DNA from: Nemopilema nomurai
Taxonomy: Eukaryota; Cnidaria; Scyphozoa; Rhizostomeae; Rhizostomatidae
Assembly: GCA_003864495.1 (NCBI GenBank)
Contig: ML133383.1
Coordinates: forward strand, 2,377,560-2,441,559
DNA: 64,000 nucleotides
Reading direction: 5' to 3'
The translations under genes were made by a program, and so were the position numbers. Positions within the stretch are counted from its first letter, which is position 1. Each line of letters opens with the position of its first letter. Shown in pieces: positions 33,847-47,936 of the stretch. Under the pieces are notes generated by a model. That model searched no databases. It worked only from the letters and a program-made list of their open reading frames with translations, and was not told the DNA's origin.

Positions 33847-34476
33847 ATTCGACTTGAAATTGATCATTGCCAAGGCTCTTCAATGTCTTCTTATTGAATC
33901 AGAAGAAGATGTGAAAAACAACCAGTCTTTGGCTTTTCGGGAGAAGTTACGTTAATTATTATATGAATTATTCCAATGTAGTTGACTCGACAAAAACATC
34001 AACAACAACACGCCGAGAAGACTGGGAACCCGTCTTTCTCTGTGACGTCAAATTGATTGATATACGCCACACCTATAAATTTGGAAGAATCGATAGTCGA
34101 GGAACCAGTTCACTCGTAGGAGCAGCAGCGCAGAGATTGCCAAAAGATAGCTCTTGGGTGACGAAAGAAACGGTTCAAGAAATTAACCAAAACGGTATTC
34201 AAGAAAGCAATATCCCAGAAGACAACCTCCCTTGTGTTTGGGAATGGACATTCAACATAAAATCAGTTCGTTCTAACACCCAAAGAAAGTCAACGTGTGT
34301 AAGTACAATACATAAAAAGTAATATTTTCTATGACACTCCGACAAGTCATTGTAGCGAATGAGATACTAAAAGATGTAATGAGCCATCAATGTATACTCA
34401 TTCGGTACGTTTAATATAAAAATCGTACAAATCTGATGTCAATTAATAATACATATTCGCATAGGAGAGGGCTTTG
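33847..34476 (+). repeat. Cassette 2 (reference copy)
   Basis: 630 bp. The left part, to about 34000, is a diverged satellite monomer (CATTGCCAAGGCTC, AGAAGAAGATGT and ACAACC line up with monomer phrases). The core is about 34005-34335 and is less AT-rich. The right part, from about 34340, is again a diverged monomer (AGATGTAA, CATTCGGTA, CATATTCGCAT, TTTGTAAAGGCTCG). CRE at 34043-34050, TATAAAT at 34074-34080, GTAAGTAC from 34299. Compared with copies 3, 9 and 12, two bases are missing in 'CCTCCCTTGTG', so the plus-strand frame of the core changes and runs 119 codons. Confidence 0.95.
34043..34080 (+). promoter_or_regulatory. CRE plus TATA box, promoter-like (cassette 2)
   Basis: TGACGTCA and TATAAAT, 23 bp apart, starting 196 and 227 bp into the cassette. 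The same offsets hold in copies 3 and 9. Function is inferred from motif arrangement only. Confidence 0.4.
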
Positions 34477-37400
34477 TAAAGGCTCGTCAATGCCTTGATT
34501 GAAATGTAGTAGATGCAAAACACAACCGATGTATATTGATTCGGTAGCATCTATGTTGAGTAGTAATATTATTGTAACCTGTAGTCAGTTAATGTAAAAA
34601 TTCGCCATAAAAACAGCATTGTAAAGGCTTGTCAATGCCATGATAGAAATGTAGTGGATGTAAAACACAACCAATCTTTATTGGTTCGGTAGCATGTATG
34701 TTGAGTTGTAATATCATTGTAGCCTGTAGTCAATCAATGTAAAAAAATCGTCATAAAAACATCATTGTAAAGGCTCGTCAATGCCTTAATAGAAATGTAG
34801 TAGATGCAAAACACAACCGATGTATATTGATTCGATAGCATCTATGTTGAGTAGTAATATTATTGTAACCTGTACTCAATTTATGTAAAAGATTCGTCAT
34901 AAAAACAGCATTGTAAAGGCTCCTCAATGCCTTAATAGAAATGTAGTAGATGCAAAACACAACCGATGTATATTGATTTGGTAGCATCTATGTTGAGTAG
35001 TAATATTATTGTAACCTGTAGTCAATGAATGTCAAAAAATCGTCATAAAAACAGCATTGTAAAGGCTTGTCAATGCCATGATAGAAATGTAGTGGATGTA
35101 AAACACAACCAATGTTTATTGATTCGGTAGCATGTATGTTGAGTTGTAATATCATTGTAACCTGTAGTCAATCAATGTAAAAAAATCGTCATAAAAACAT
35201 CATTGTAAAGGCTCGTCAATGCCTTAATAGAAATGTAGTAGATGCAAAACACAACCGATGTATATTGATTCGATAGCATCTATGTTGAGTAGTAATATTA
35301 TTGTAACCTGTACTCAATTTATGTAAAAGATTCGTCATAAAAACAGCATTGTAAAGGCTCCTCAATGCCTTGATAGAAATGTAGTAGATGTAAAACACAA
35401 CCGATGTATATTGATTTGGTAGCATCTATGTTGAGTAGTAATATTATTGTAACCTGTAGTCAATGAATGTCAAAAAATCGTCATAAAAACAGCATTGTAA
35501 AGGCTCGTCAATGACATGATAGAAATGTAGTAGATGTAAAACACAACCGATGTATATTGATTCGGTAGCATCTATGTTGAGTAGTAATATTATTGTAACC
35601 TGTAGTCAATGAATGTCAAAAAATCGTCATAAAAACAGCATTGTAAAGGCTCGTCAATGACATGATAGAAATGTAGTAGATGTAAAACACAACCGATGTA
35701 TATTGATTCGGTAGCATCTATGTTGAGTTGTAATATCATTGTAACCTGTAGTCAATGAATGTCAAAAATCGTCATAAAAACAGCATTGTAAAGGCTCGTC
35801 AATGACATGATAGAAATGTAGTAGATGTAAAACACAACCAATGTATATTGATTTGGTAGCATCTATGTTGAGTAGTAATATTATTGTAACCTGTAGTCAG
35901 TTAATGTAAAATATTCGTCATAAAAATATTATTGCAAAGGCTCGTCAATGCCTTCATAGAAATGCAGAAGATGTAAAGCACAACCAGTGAATATTTATTT
36001 GGTAATATGTATGTTGAGTTGTAATATCATTGTAACCTGTAGTCAGTTAATGTAAAAAATTCGCCATAAAAACAGCATTGTAAAGGCTTGTCAATGCCAT
36101 GATAGAAATGTAGTGGATGTAAAACACAACCAATGTTTATTGATTTGGTAGCATGTATGTTGAGTTGTAATATCATTGTAACCTGTAGTCAATCAATGTA
36201 AAAAAATCGTCATAAAAACATCATTGTAAAGGCTCGTCAATGCCTTAATAGAAATGTAGTAGATGCAAAACACAACCGATGTATATTGATTCGATAGCAT
36301 CTATGTTGAGTAGTAATATTATTGTAACCTGTACTCAATTTATGTAAAAGATTCGTCATAAAAACAGCATTGTAAAGGCTCCTCAATGCCATGATAGAAA
36401 TGTAGTAGATGTAAAACACAACCGATGTTTATTGATTCGGTAGCATCTATGTTGAGTAGTAATATTATTGTAACCTGTACTCAATTTATGTAAAAGATTC
36501 GTCATAAAAACATCATTGTAAAGGCTCGTCAATGCCTTGATAGAAATGTAATAGATGTAAAACAAAACCGATGTATATTGATTCGATAGCATCTATGTTG
36601 AGTAGTAATATTATTGTAACCTGAAGTCAGTTAATGTAAAAGATTCGTCATAAAAACATCATTGTAAAGGCTCGTCAATGCCTTGATAGAAATGTAGTAG
36701 ATGTAAAGCACAACCAGTGAATATTTATTTGGTAATATGTATGTTGAGTAGTAATATCATTGTAACCTGTAGTCAATCAATGTAAAAAATCGTCATAAAA
36801 ACATCATTGTAAAGGCTCGTCAATGCCTTGATAGAAATACAGAAGATGTAAAGCACAACCAGTGAATATTTATTTGGTAATATGTATGTTGAATAGTAAT
36901 ATTATTGTAACCTGTAGTCAGTTAATGTAAAAGATTCGTCATAAAAACATCATTGTAAAGGCTCGTCAATGCCTCAATAGAAATGTAGTAGATGCAAAAC
37001 ACAACCGATGTATATTGATTCGATAGCATCTATGTTGAGTAGTAATATTATTGTAACCTGTAGTCAATCAATGTAAAAAATCGTCATAAAAACATCATTG
37101 TAAAGGCTCGTCAATGCCTTAATAGAAATGTAGTAGATGCAAAACACAACCGATGTATATTGATTCGGTAGCATCTATGTTGAGTAGTAATACTATTGTA
37201 ACCTGTAGTCAGATAATGTAAAAAATTCGCCATAAAAACAGCATTGTAAAGGCTTCTCAATGCCTTGATAGAAATGTAGTAGATGTAAAACACAACCGAT
37301 GTATATTGATTCGGTAGCATCTATGTTGAGTAGTAATATTATTGTAACCTGTACTCAATTTATGTAAAAGATTCGTCATAAAAACATCATTGTAAAGGCT

Positions 37401-38537
37401 CCTCAATGCCTTGATAGAAATGTAGTGGATTTAAAACACAACCGATGTATATTGATTCGGTAGCATCTGTGTTGAGTAGTAATATTATGGCAATCTGTAC
37501 TCAATTTATGTAAAAGATTCGTCATAAAAACATCATTGTAAAGGCTCGTCAATGCCTTGATAGAAATGTAGTAGAAGCAAAACACAACCGATGTATATTG
37601 ATTCGGTAGCATCTATGTTGAGTTGTAATATCATTGTAACCTGTAGTCAATGAATGTCAAAAAATCGTCATAAAAACATCATTGTAAAGGCTCGTCAATG
37701 CCTTAATAGAAATGTAGTAGATGCAAAACACAACCGATGTATATTGATTCGGTAGCATCTGTGTTGAGTTGTAATATCATTGTAACCTGTAGTCAATCAA
37801 TGTAAAAAAATCGTCATAAAAACATCATTGTAAAGGCTCGTCAATGCCTTGATTGAAATGTAGTAGATGCAAAACAAAACCGATGTATATTGATTCGGTA
37901 GCATCTGTGTTGAGTTGTAATATCATTGTAACCTGTAGTCAATCAATGTAAAAAAATCGTCATAAAAACATCATTGTAAAGGCTTGTCAATGCCTTGATA
38001 GAAATGCAGAAGATGTAAAGCACAACCAGTGAATATTTATTTGGTAATATGTATGTTGAGTAGTAATATTATTGTAACCTGTAGTCAATCAATGTAAAAA
38101 AATCGTCATAAAAACATCATTGTAAAGGCTTGTCAATGCCTTGATAGAAATGCAGAAGATGTAAAGCACAACCAGTGAATATTTATTTGGTAATATGTAT
38201 GTTGAGTAGTAATATCATTGTAACCTGTAGTCAATCAATGTAAAAAATCGTCATAAAAACATCATTGTAAAGGCTCGTCAATGCCTTAATAGAAATGTAG
38301 TAGAAGCAAAACCCAACCGATGTATATTGATTCGGTAGCATCTGTGTTGAGTTGTAATATCATTGTAACCTGTAGTCAATCAATGTAAAAAAATCGTCAT
38401 AAAAACAGAATTGTAAAGGCTCGTCAATGCCTTCATAGAAATGCAGAAGATGTAAAGCACAACCGATGTATATTGATTTGACAGTATGTATGCTGAGTAG
38501 TAATATTATTGTAACCTGTAGTCAGTTAATGTAAAAT
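34477..38537. repeat. Satellite block 2, about 28 monomers
   Basis: 4,061 bp, 27 monomers plus 119 bp. Mixed variants; a 'TGACATGATAG' subtype is confined to 35500-35830. Confidence 0.95.
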
Positions 38538-39170
38538 ATTCGACTTGAAATTGATCATTGCCAAGGCTCTTCAATGTCTTCTTATTGAATCAGAAGAAGA
38601 TGTGAAAAACAACCAGTCTTTGGCTTTTTGGGAGAAGTTACGTTAATTATTATATGAATTATTCCAATGTAGTTGACTCGACAAAAACATCAACAACAAC
38701 ACGCCAAGAAGACCGGGAACCCGTCTTTCTCTGTGACGTCAAATTGATTTATATACGCCACACCTATAAATTTGGAAGAATCGATAGTCGAGGAACCAGT
38801 TCACTCGTAGGAGCAGCAGCGCAGAGATTGCCAAAAGATAGCTCTTGGGTGACGAAAGAAACGGTTCAAGAAATTAACCAAAACGGTATTCAAGAAAGCA
38901 ATATCCCAGAAGACAACCTCCATCTTGTGTTTGGGAATGGACATTCAACATAAAATCAGTTCGTTCTAACACCCAAAGAAAGTCAACGTGTGTAAGTACA
39001 ATACATAAAAAGTAATATTTTCTATGACACTCCGACAAGTCATTGTAGCGAATGAGATACTAAAAGAAGTAATGAGCCATCAATGTATACTCATTCGGTA
39101 CGTTTAATATAAAAATCGTACAAATCTGATGTCAATTAATAATACATATTCGCATTAGGAGAGGGCTTTG
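38538..39170 (+). repeat. Cassette 3
   Basis: 633 bp. The plus-strand core is open for 99 codons from ATG 38654. One substitution (GATTT for GATTG) lies between CRE (38734) and TATA (38765). Donor GTAAGTAC from 38992. Confidence 0.95.
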
Positions 39171-40169
39171 TAAAGGCTCGTCAATGCCTTGATTGAAATG
39201 TAGTAGATGCAAAACACAACCGATGTATATTGATTCGGTAGCATCTGTGTTGAGTAGTAATATTATTGTAACCTGTAGTCAGTTAATGTAAAAAATTCGC
39301 CATGAAAACATCATTGTAAAGGCTTGTCAATGCCATGATAGAAATGTAGTGGATGTAAAACACAACCAATGTTTATTGGTTCGGTAGCATGTATGTTGAG
39401 TTGTAATATCATTGTAGCCTGTAGTCAATCAATGTAAAAAAATCGTCATAAAAACATCATTGTAAAGGCTCGTCAATGCCTTAATAGAAATGTAGTAGAT
39501 GCAAAACACAACCGATGTATATTGATTCGGTAGCATCTATGTTGAGTAGTAATATTATTGTAACCTGTACTCAATTTATGTAAAAGATTCGTCATAAAAA
39601 CAGCATTGTAAAGGCTCCTCAATGCCTTGATAGAAATGTAGTAGATGTAAAACACAACCGATGTATATTGATTTGGTAGGATCTATGTTGAGTAGTAATA
39701 TTATTGTAACCTGTAGTCAGTTAATGTAAAAAATTCGCCATAAAAACAGCATTGTAAAGGCTTGTCAATGCCATGATAGAAATGTAGTGGATGTAAAACA
39801 CAACCAATGTTTATTGATTTGGTAGCATGTATGTTGAGTTGTAATATCATTGTAACCTGTAGTCAATCAATGTAAAAAAATCGTCAAAAAACATCATTGT
39901 AAAGGCTCGTCAATGCCTTAATAGAAATGTAGTAGATGCAAAACACAACCGATGTATATTGATTCGGTAGCATCTATGTTGAGTAGTAATATTATTGTAA
40001 CCTGTAGTCAGATAATGTAAAAAATTCGCCATAAAAACAGCATTGTAAAGGCTTGTCAATGCCTTCATAGAAATGCAGAAGATGTAAAGCACAACCGATG
40101 TATATTGATTTGACAGTATGTATGCTGAGTAGTAATATTATTGTAACCTGTAGTCAGTTAATGTAAAAT
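39171..40169. repeat. Satellite block 3, about 7 monomers
   Basis: 999 bp, six monomers plus 123 bp; same length class as block 10. Confidence 0.95.
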
Positions 40170-40798
40170 ATTCGACTTGAAATTGATCATTGCCAAGGCT
40201 CTTCAATGTCTTCTTATTGATCAGAAGAAGATGTGAAAAACAACCAGTCTTTGGCTTTTCGGGAGAAGTTACGTTAATTATTATATGAATTATTCCAATT
40301 AGTTGACTCGACAAAAACATCAACAACAACACGCCGAGAAGACCGGGAACCCGTCTTTCTCTGTGACGTCAAATTGATTGATATATGCCACACCTATAAA
40401 TTTGGAAGAATCGATAGTCGAGGAACCAGTTCACTCGTAGGAGCAGCAGCGCAGAGATTGCCAAAAGATAGCTCTTGGGTGACGAAAGAAACGGTTCAAG
40501 AAATTAACCAAAACGGTATTCAAGAAAGCAATATCCCAGAAGACAACCTCCCTTGTGTTTGGGAATGGACATTCAACATAAAATCAGTTCGTTCTAACAC
40601 CCAAAGAAAGTCAACGTGTGTAAGTACAATACATAAAAAGTAATATTTTCTATGACACTCCGACAAGTCATTGTAGCGAATGAGATACTAAAAGATGTAA
40701 TGAGCCATCAATGTATACTCATTCGGTACGTTTAATATAAAAATCGTACAAATCTGATGTCAATTAATAATACATATTCGCACTAGGAGAGGGCTTTG
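40170..40798 (+). repeat. Cassette 4
   Basis: 629 bp. Shares with cassette 5 single-base deletions in TTATTGATCAG and CCAATTAGTT and the change ATATATGCC upstream of TATA, so 4 and 5 are sister copies. It has the two-base deletion CCTCCCTTGTG also seen in copy 2. Confidence 0.95.
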
Positions 40799-42233
40799 TA
40801 AAGGCTCGTCAATGCCTTGATTGAAATGTAGTAGATGCAAAACACAACCGATGTATATTGATTCGGTACCATCTGTGTTGAGTAGTAATATTATTGTAAC
40901 CTGTAGTCAGTTAATGTAAAAAATTCGCCATAAAAACAGCATTGTAAAGGCTTGTCAATGCCATGATAGAAATGTAGTGGATGTAAAACACAACCAATGT
41001 TTATTGGTTCGGTAGCATGTATGTTGAGTTGTAATATCATTGTAGCCTGTAGTCAATCAATGTAAAAAAATCGTCATATAAACATCATTGTAAAGGCTCG
41101 TCAATGCCTTAATAGAAATGTAGTAGATGCAAAACACAACCGATGTATATTGATTCGATAGCATCTATGTTGAGTAGTAATATTATTGTAACCTGTACTC
41201 AATTTATGTAAAAGATTCGTCATAAAAACAGCATTGTAAAGGCTCCTCAATGCCTTGATAGAAATGTAGTAGATGTAAAACAAAACCGATGTATATTGAT
41301 TCCATAGCATCTATGTTGAGTAGTAATATTATGGCAATCTGTAGTCAATCAATGTAAAAAATCATCATAAAACAGCATTGTAAAGGCTCGGCAATGCCTT
41401 GATTGAAATGTAGTGGATGTAAAACACAAAAAATGTTTATTGATTCGGTAGCATCTGTGTTGAGTTGTAATATAATTGTAACCTGTAGTCAATCAATGTA
41501 AAAAAATCGTCATAAAAACAGAATTGTAAAGGCTCGTCAACGCCTTGATAGAAATGCAGAAGATGTAAAGCACAAAAAATGTTTATTGATTCGGTAGCAT
41601 CTGTGTTGAGTTGTAATATAATTGTAACCTGTAGTCAATCAATGTAAAAAAATCGTCATAAAAACAGAATTGTAAAGGCTCGTCAACGCCTTGATAGAAA
41701 TGCAGAAGATGTAAAGCACAACCAATGTTTATTGATTCGATAGCATGTATGTTGAGTTGTAATATCATTGTAACCTGTAGTCAATCAATGTAAAAAATCG
41801 TCATAAAAACATCATTGTAAAGGCTCGTCAACGCCTTGATAGAAATGCAGAAGATGTAAAGCACAACCGATGTATATTGATTCGATAGCATGTATGTTGA
41901 GTTGTAATATCATTGTAACCTGTAGTCAATCAATGTAAACAAATCGTCAAAAAAACATCATTGTAAAGGCTCGTCAATGCCTTAATAGAAATGTAGTAGA
42001 TGCAAAACACAACCGATGTATATTGATTCGGTAGCATCTATGTTGAGTAGTAATATTATTGTAACCTGTAGTCAGATAATGTAAAAAATTCGCCATAAAA
42101 ACAGCATTGTAAAGGCTTGTCAATGCCTTCATAGAAATGCAGAAGATGTAAAGCACAACCGATGTATATTGATTTGACAGTATGTATGCTGAGTAGTAAT
42201 ATTATTGTAACCTGTAGTCAGTTAATGTAAAAT
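40799..42233. repeat. Satellite block 4, about 10 monomers
   Basis: 1,435 bp, nine monomers plus 121 bp. Contains CACAAAAAATG variants and a segment matching block 1. Confidence 0.95.
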
Positions 42234-42861
42234 ATTCGACTTGAAATTGATCATTGCCAAGGCTCTTCAATGTCTTCTTATTGATCAGAAGAAGATGTGA
42301 AAAACAACCAGTCTTTGGCTTTTCGGGAGAAGTTACGTTAATTATTATATGAATTATTCCAATTAGTTGACTCGACAAAAACATCAACAACAACACGCCG
42401 AGAAGACCGGGAACCCGTCTTTCTCTGTGACGTCAAATTGATTGATATATGCCACACCTATAAATTTGGAAGAATCGATAGTCGAGGAACCAGTTCACTC
42501 GTAGGAGCAGCAGCGCAGAGATTGCCAAAAGATAGCTCTTGGGTGACGAAAGAAACGGTTCAAAAAATTAACCAAACGGTATTCAAGAAAGCAATATCCC
42601 AGAAGACAACCTCCCTTGTGTTTGGGAATGGACATTCAACATAAAATCAGTTCGTTCTAACACCCAAAGAAAGTCAACGTGTGTAAGTACAATACATAAA
42701 AAGTAATATTTTCTATGACACTCCGACAAGTCATTGTAGCGAATGAGATACTAAAAGATGTAATGAGCCATCAATGTATACTCATTCGGTACGTTTAATA
42801 TAAAAGACGTACAAATCTGATGTCAATTAATAATACATATTCGCATTAGGAGAGGGCTTTG
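42234..42861 (+). repeat. Cassette 5
   Basis: 628 bp. Sister of cassette 4 (2,064 bp apart), with an additional single-base deletion (ACCAAACGG) that shifts the core frame. Confidence 0.95.
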
Positions 42862-45468
42862 TAAAGGCTCGTCAATGCCTTGATTGAAATGTAGTAGATG
42901 CAAAACACAACCGATGTATATTGATTCGGTAGCATCTGTGTTGAGTAGTAATATTATTGTAACCTGTAGTCAGTTATTGTAAAAAATTCGCCATAAAAAC
43001 AGCATTGTAAAGGCTTGTCAATGCCATGATAGAAATGTAGTGGATGTAAAACACAACCAATGTTTATTGGTTCGGTAGCATGTATGTTGAGTTGTAATAT
43101 CATTGTAGCCTGTAGTCAATCAATGTAAAAAAATCGCCATAAAAACATCATTGTAAAGGCTCGTCAATGCCTTAATAGAAATGTAGTAGATGCAAAACAC
43201 AACCGATGTATATTGATTCGATAGCATCTATGTTGAGTAGTAATATTATTGTAACCTGTACTCAATTTATGTAAAAGATTCGTCATAAAAACAGCATTGT
43301 AAAGGCTCCTCAATGCCTTGATAGAAATGTAGTAGATGTAAAACACAACCGATGTATATTGATTTGGTAGCATCTATGTTGAGTAGTAATATTATTGTAA
43401 CCTGTACTCAATTTATGTAAAAGATTCGTCATAAAAACATCATTGTAAAGGCTCGTCAATGCCTTGATAGAAATGTAGTAGATGTAAAACAAAACCGATG
43501 TATATTGATTCGATAGCATCTATGTTGAGTAGTAATATTATTGTAACCTGTACTCAATTTATGTAAAAGATTCGTCATAAAAACAGCATTGTAAAGGCTC
43601 CTCAATGCCTTGATAGAAATGTAGTAGATGTAAAACACAACCGATGTATATTGATTCGATAGCATCTATGTTGAGTAGTAATATTATTGTAACCTGTACT
43701 CAATTTATGTAAAAGATTCGTCATAAAAACAGCCATTGTAAAGGCTCCTCAATGCCTTGATAGAAATGTAGTAGATGTAAAACACAACCGATGTATATTG
43801 ATTCGATAGCATCTATGTTTGAGTAGTAATATTATTGTAACCTGTACTCAATTTATGTAAAAGATTCGTCATAAAAACATCATTGTAAAGGCTCGGCAAT
43901 GCCTTGATTGAAATGTAGTAGATGTAAAACACAACCGATGTATATTGATTCGATAGCATCTATGTTGAGTAGTAATATTATTGTAACCTGTAGTCAATCA
44001 ATGTAAAAAAATCGTCATAAAAACATCATTGTAAAGGCTCGTCAATGCCTTAATAGAAATGTAGTAGATGCAAAACACAACCGATGTATATTGATTCGAT
44101 AGCATCTATGTTGAGTAGTAATATTATTGTAACCTGTACTCAATTTATGTAAAAGATTCGTCATAAAAACAGCATTGTAAAGGCTCCTCAATGCCTTGAT
44201 AGAAATGTAGTAGATGTAAAACACAACCGATGTATATTGATTCGGTAGCATCTATGTTGAGTAGTAATATTATTGTAACCTGTACTCAATTTATGTAAAA
44301 GATTCGTCATAAAAACAGCATTGTAAAGGCTCGGCAATGCCTTGATTGAAATGTAGTGGATGTAAAACACAACCGATGTATATTGATTCGGTAGCATCTA
44401 TGTTGAGTAGTAATATTATTGTAACCTGTACTCAATTTATGTAAAAGATTCGTCATAAAAACAGCATTGTAAAGGCTCCTCAATGCCTTGATAGAAATGT
44501 AGTAGATGTAAAACACAACCGATGTATATTGATTCGGTAGCATCTATGTTGAGTAGTAATATTATTGTAACCTGTACTCAATTTATGTAAAAGATTCGTC
44601 ATAAAAACAGCATTGTAAAGGCTCCTCAATGCCTTGATAGAAATGTAGTAGATGTAAAACACAACCGATGTATATTGATTTGGTAGCATCTATGTTGAGT
44701 AGTAATATTATTGTAACCTGTACTCAATTTATGTAAAAGATTCGTCATAAAAACAGCATTGTAAAGGCTCGGCAATGCCTTGATTGAAATGTAGTAGATG
44801 TAAAACACAAAAAATGTTTATTGATTCGGTAGCATTTGTGTTGAGTTGTAATATAATTGTAACCTGTAGTCAATCAATGTAAAAAAATCGTCATAAAAAC
44901 AGAATTGTAAAGGCTCGTCAACGCCTTGATAGAAATGCAGAAGATGTAAAGCACAAAAAATGTTTATTGATTCGGTAGCATCTGTGTTGAGTTGTAATAT
45001 AATTGTAACCTGTAGTCAATCAATGTAAAAAAATCGTCATAAAAACAGAATTGTAAAGGCTCGTCAACGCCTTAATAGAAATGCAGAAGATGCAAAGCAC
45101 AACCAATGTTTATTGATTCGATAGCATGTATGTTGAGTTGTAATATCATTGTAACCTGTAGTCAATCAATGTAAAAAATCGTCATAAAAACATCATTGTA
45201 AAGGCTCGTCAACGCCTTGATAGAAATGCAGAAGATGTAAAGCACAAAAAATGTTTATTGATTCGGTAGCATCTGTGTTTAGTTGTAATATAATTGTAAC
45301 CTGTAGTCAATCAATGTAAAAAAATCGTCATAAAAACAGAATTGTAAAGGCTCGTCAATGCCTTCATAGAAATGCAGAAGATGTAAAGCACAACCGATGT
45401 ATATTGATTTGACAGTATGTATGCTGAGTAGTAATATTATTGTAACCTGTAGTCAGTTAATGTAAAAT
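42862..45468. repeat. Satellite block 5, about 18 monomers
   Basis: 2,607 bp, 17 monomers plus 125 bp. Holds the most homogeneous run of the array (43.2-44.8 kb), nearly all of the 'TACTCAATTTATGTAAAAGATTCG' subtype. Confidence 0.95.
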
Positions 45469-46102
45469 ATTCGACTTGAAATTGATCATTGCCAAGGCTC
45501 TTCAATGTCTTCTTATTGAATCAGAAGAAGATGTGAAAAACAACCAGTCTTTGGCTTTTCGGGAGAAGTTACGTTAATTATTATATGAATTATTCCAATG
45601 TAGTTAATCGACAAAAACATCAACAACAACACGCCGAGAAGACCGGGAACCCGTCTTTCTCTGTGACGTCAAATTGATTGATATACGCCACACCTATAAA
45701 TTTGGAAGAATCGATAGTCGAGGAACCAGTTCACTCGTAGGAGCAGCAGCGCAGAGATTGCCAAAAGATAGCTCTTGGGTGACGAAAGAAACGGTTCAAG
45801 AAATTAACCAAAACGGTATTCAAGAAAGCAATATCCCAGAAGACAACCTCCATCTTGTGTTTGGGAATGGACATTCAACATAAAATCAGTTCGTTCTAAC
45901 ACCCAAAGAAAGTCAACGTCGGTAAGTACAATACAAAAAAAGTAATATTTTTCAGGACACTCCGACAAGTCATTGTAGCGAATGAGATACTAAAAGATGT
46001 AATGAGCCATCAATGTATACTCATTCGGTACGTTTATATATAAAAATCGTACAAATCTGATGTCAATTAATAATTACATATTCGCATTAGGAGAGGGCTT
46101 TG
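45469..46102 (+). repeat. Cassette 6
   Basis: 634 bp. GTTAATCG replaces GTTGACTCG, which breaks the frame upstream, so the open part starts at 45674. The donor context is CG|GTAAGTAC, as in copies 1 and 7; TTTTTCAGGACAC replaces TTTTCTATGACAC, also as in copy 7. Confidence 0.95.
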
Positions 46103-47936
46103 TAAAGGCTCGTCAATGCCTTGATTGAATGTAGTAGATGCAAAACACAACCGATGTATATTGATTCGGTAGCATCTGTGTTGAGTAGTAATATTATTGT
46201 AACCTGTAGTCAGTTAATGTAAAAAATTCGCCATAAAAACAGCATTGTAAAGGCTTGTCAATGCCATGATAGAAATGTAGTGGATGTAAAACACAACCAA
46301 TCTTTATTGGTTCGGTAGCATGTATGTTGAGTTGTAATATCATTGTAGCCTGTAGTCAATCAATGTAAAAAAATTGTCATAAAAACATCATTGTAAAGGC
46401 TCGTCAATGCCTTAATAGAAATGTAGTAGATGCAAAACACAACCGATGTATATTGATTCGGTAGCATCTATGTTGAGTAGTAATATTATTGTAACCTGTA
46501 TTCAGATAATGTAAAAAATTCGCCATAAAAACAGCATTGTAAAGGCTTGTCAATGCCTTGATAGAAATTAGTAGATGCAAAACACAACCGATGTATATTG
46601 ATTCGGTAGCATCTGTGTTGAGTAGTAATATTATGGCAATCTGTACTCAATTTATGTAAAAGATTCGTCATTAAAACATCATTGTAAAGGCTCGTCAATG
46701 CCTTGATAGAAATGCAGAAGATGTAAAGCACAACCGATGTATATTGATTCGAAAGCATCTATGTTGAGTAGTAATATTATTGTAACCTGTACTCAATTTA
46801 TGTAAAAGATTCGTCATAAAAACATCATTGTAAAGGCTCGTCAATGCCTTGATAGAAATGTAGTAGATGTAAAACAAAACCGATGTATATTGATTCGATA
46901 GCATCTATGTTGAGTAGTAATATTATTGTAACCTGTACTCAATTTATGTAAAAGATTCGTCATAAAAACATCATTGTAAAGGCTCGTCAATGCCTTGATA
47001 GAAATGTAGTAGATGTAAAACAAAACCGATGTATATTGATTCGATAGCATCTGTGTTGAGTAGTAATATTATGGCAATCTGTAGTCAATCAATGTAAACA
47101 AATCGTCAAAAAAACAGAATTGTAAAGGCTCGTCAACGCCTTGATAGAAATGCAGAAGATGTAAAGCACAACCGATGTATATTGATTCGATAGCATGTAT
47201 GATGAGTTGTAATATCATTGTAACCTGTAGTCAATCAATGTAAAAAAATCGTCATAAAAACATCATTGTAAAGGCTCGGCAATGCCTTGATTGAAATGTA
47301 GTGGATGTAAAACACAAACAATGTTTATTGATTCGGTAGCATCTGTGTTTAGTTGTAATATAATTGTAACCTGTAGTCAATCAATGTAAAAAAATCGTCA
47401 TAAAAACAGAATTGTAAAGCACAACCAATGAATATTCATTTGGTAATATGTATGTTGAATAGTAATATTATTGTAATATGTAGTCAATTAATGTAAAATA
47501 CTCGTCACAAAAATATCATTGTAAAGGCTTGTCAATGCCTTGATAGAAATGCAGAAGATGTAAAGCACAACCAATGTTTATTGATTCGATAGCATGTATG
47601 TTGAGTAGTAATATTATTGTAACCTGTAGTCAGTTAATGTAAACAATTCGCCATAAAAACAGCATTGTAAAGGCTCGTCTATGCCTTGATAGAAATGCAG
47701 AAGATGTCAAACACAATCAATGTTTATTTATTCGATAGCATGTATGTTGAGTTGTAATATCATTGTAACCTGTATCAATCAATGTAAAAAAATCGTCATA
47801 AAAACATCATTGTAAAGGCTTGTCAATGCCTTCATAGAAATGCAGAAGATGTAAAGCACAACCGATGTATATTGATTTGACAGTATGTATGCTGAGTAGT
47901 AATATTATTGTAACCTGTAGTCAGTTAATGTAAAAT
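46103..47936. repeat. Satellite block 6, about 12.5 monomers
   Basis: 1,834 bp. Contains one monomer shortened between two GTAAAG phrases (junction near 47415). Nearly identical to block 7, offset 2,467 bp, but with one extra monomer. Confidence 0.95.

Noticed and set aside
34236..34275. tRNA-like A and B boxes or a Pol III element in the cassette core
   Set aside because: TAGCTCTTGGG and GGTTCAAGA resemble A and B boxes only partly, and no cloverleaf could be drawn.
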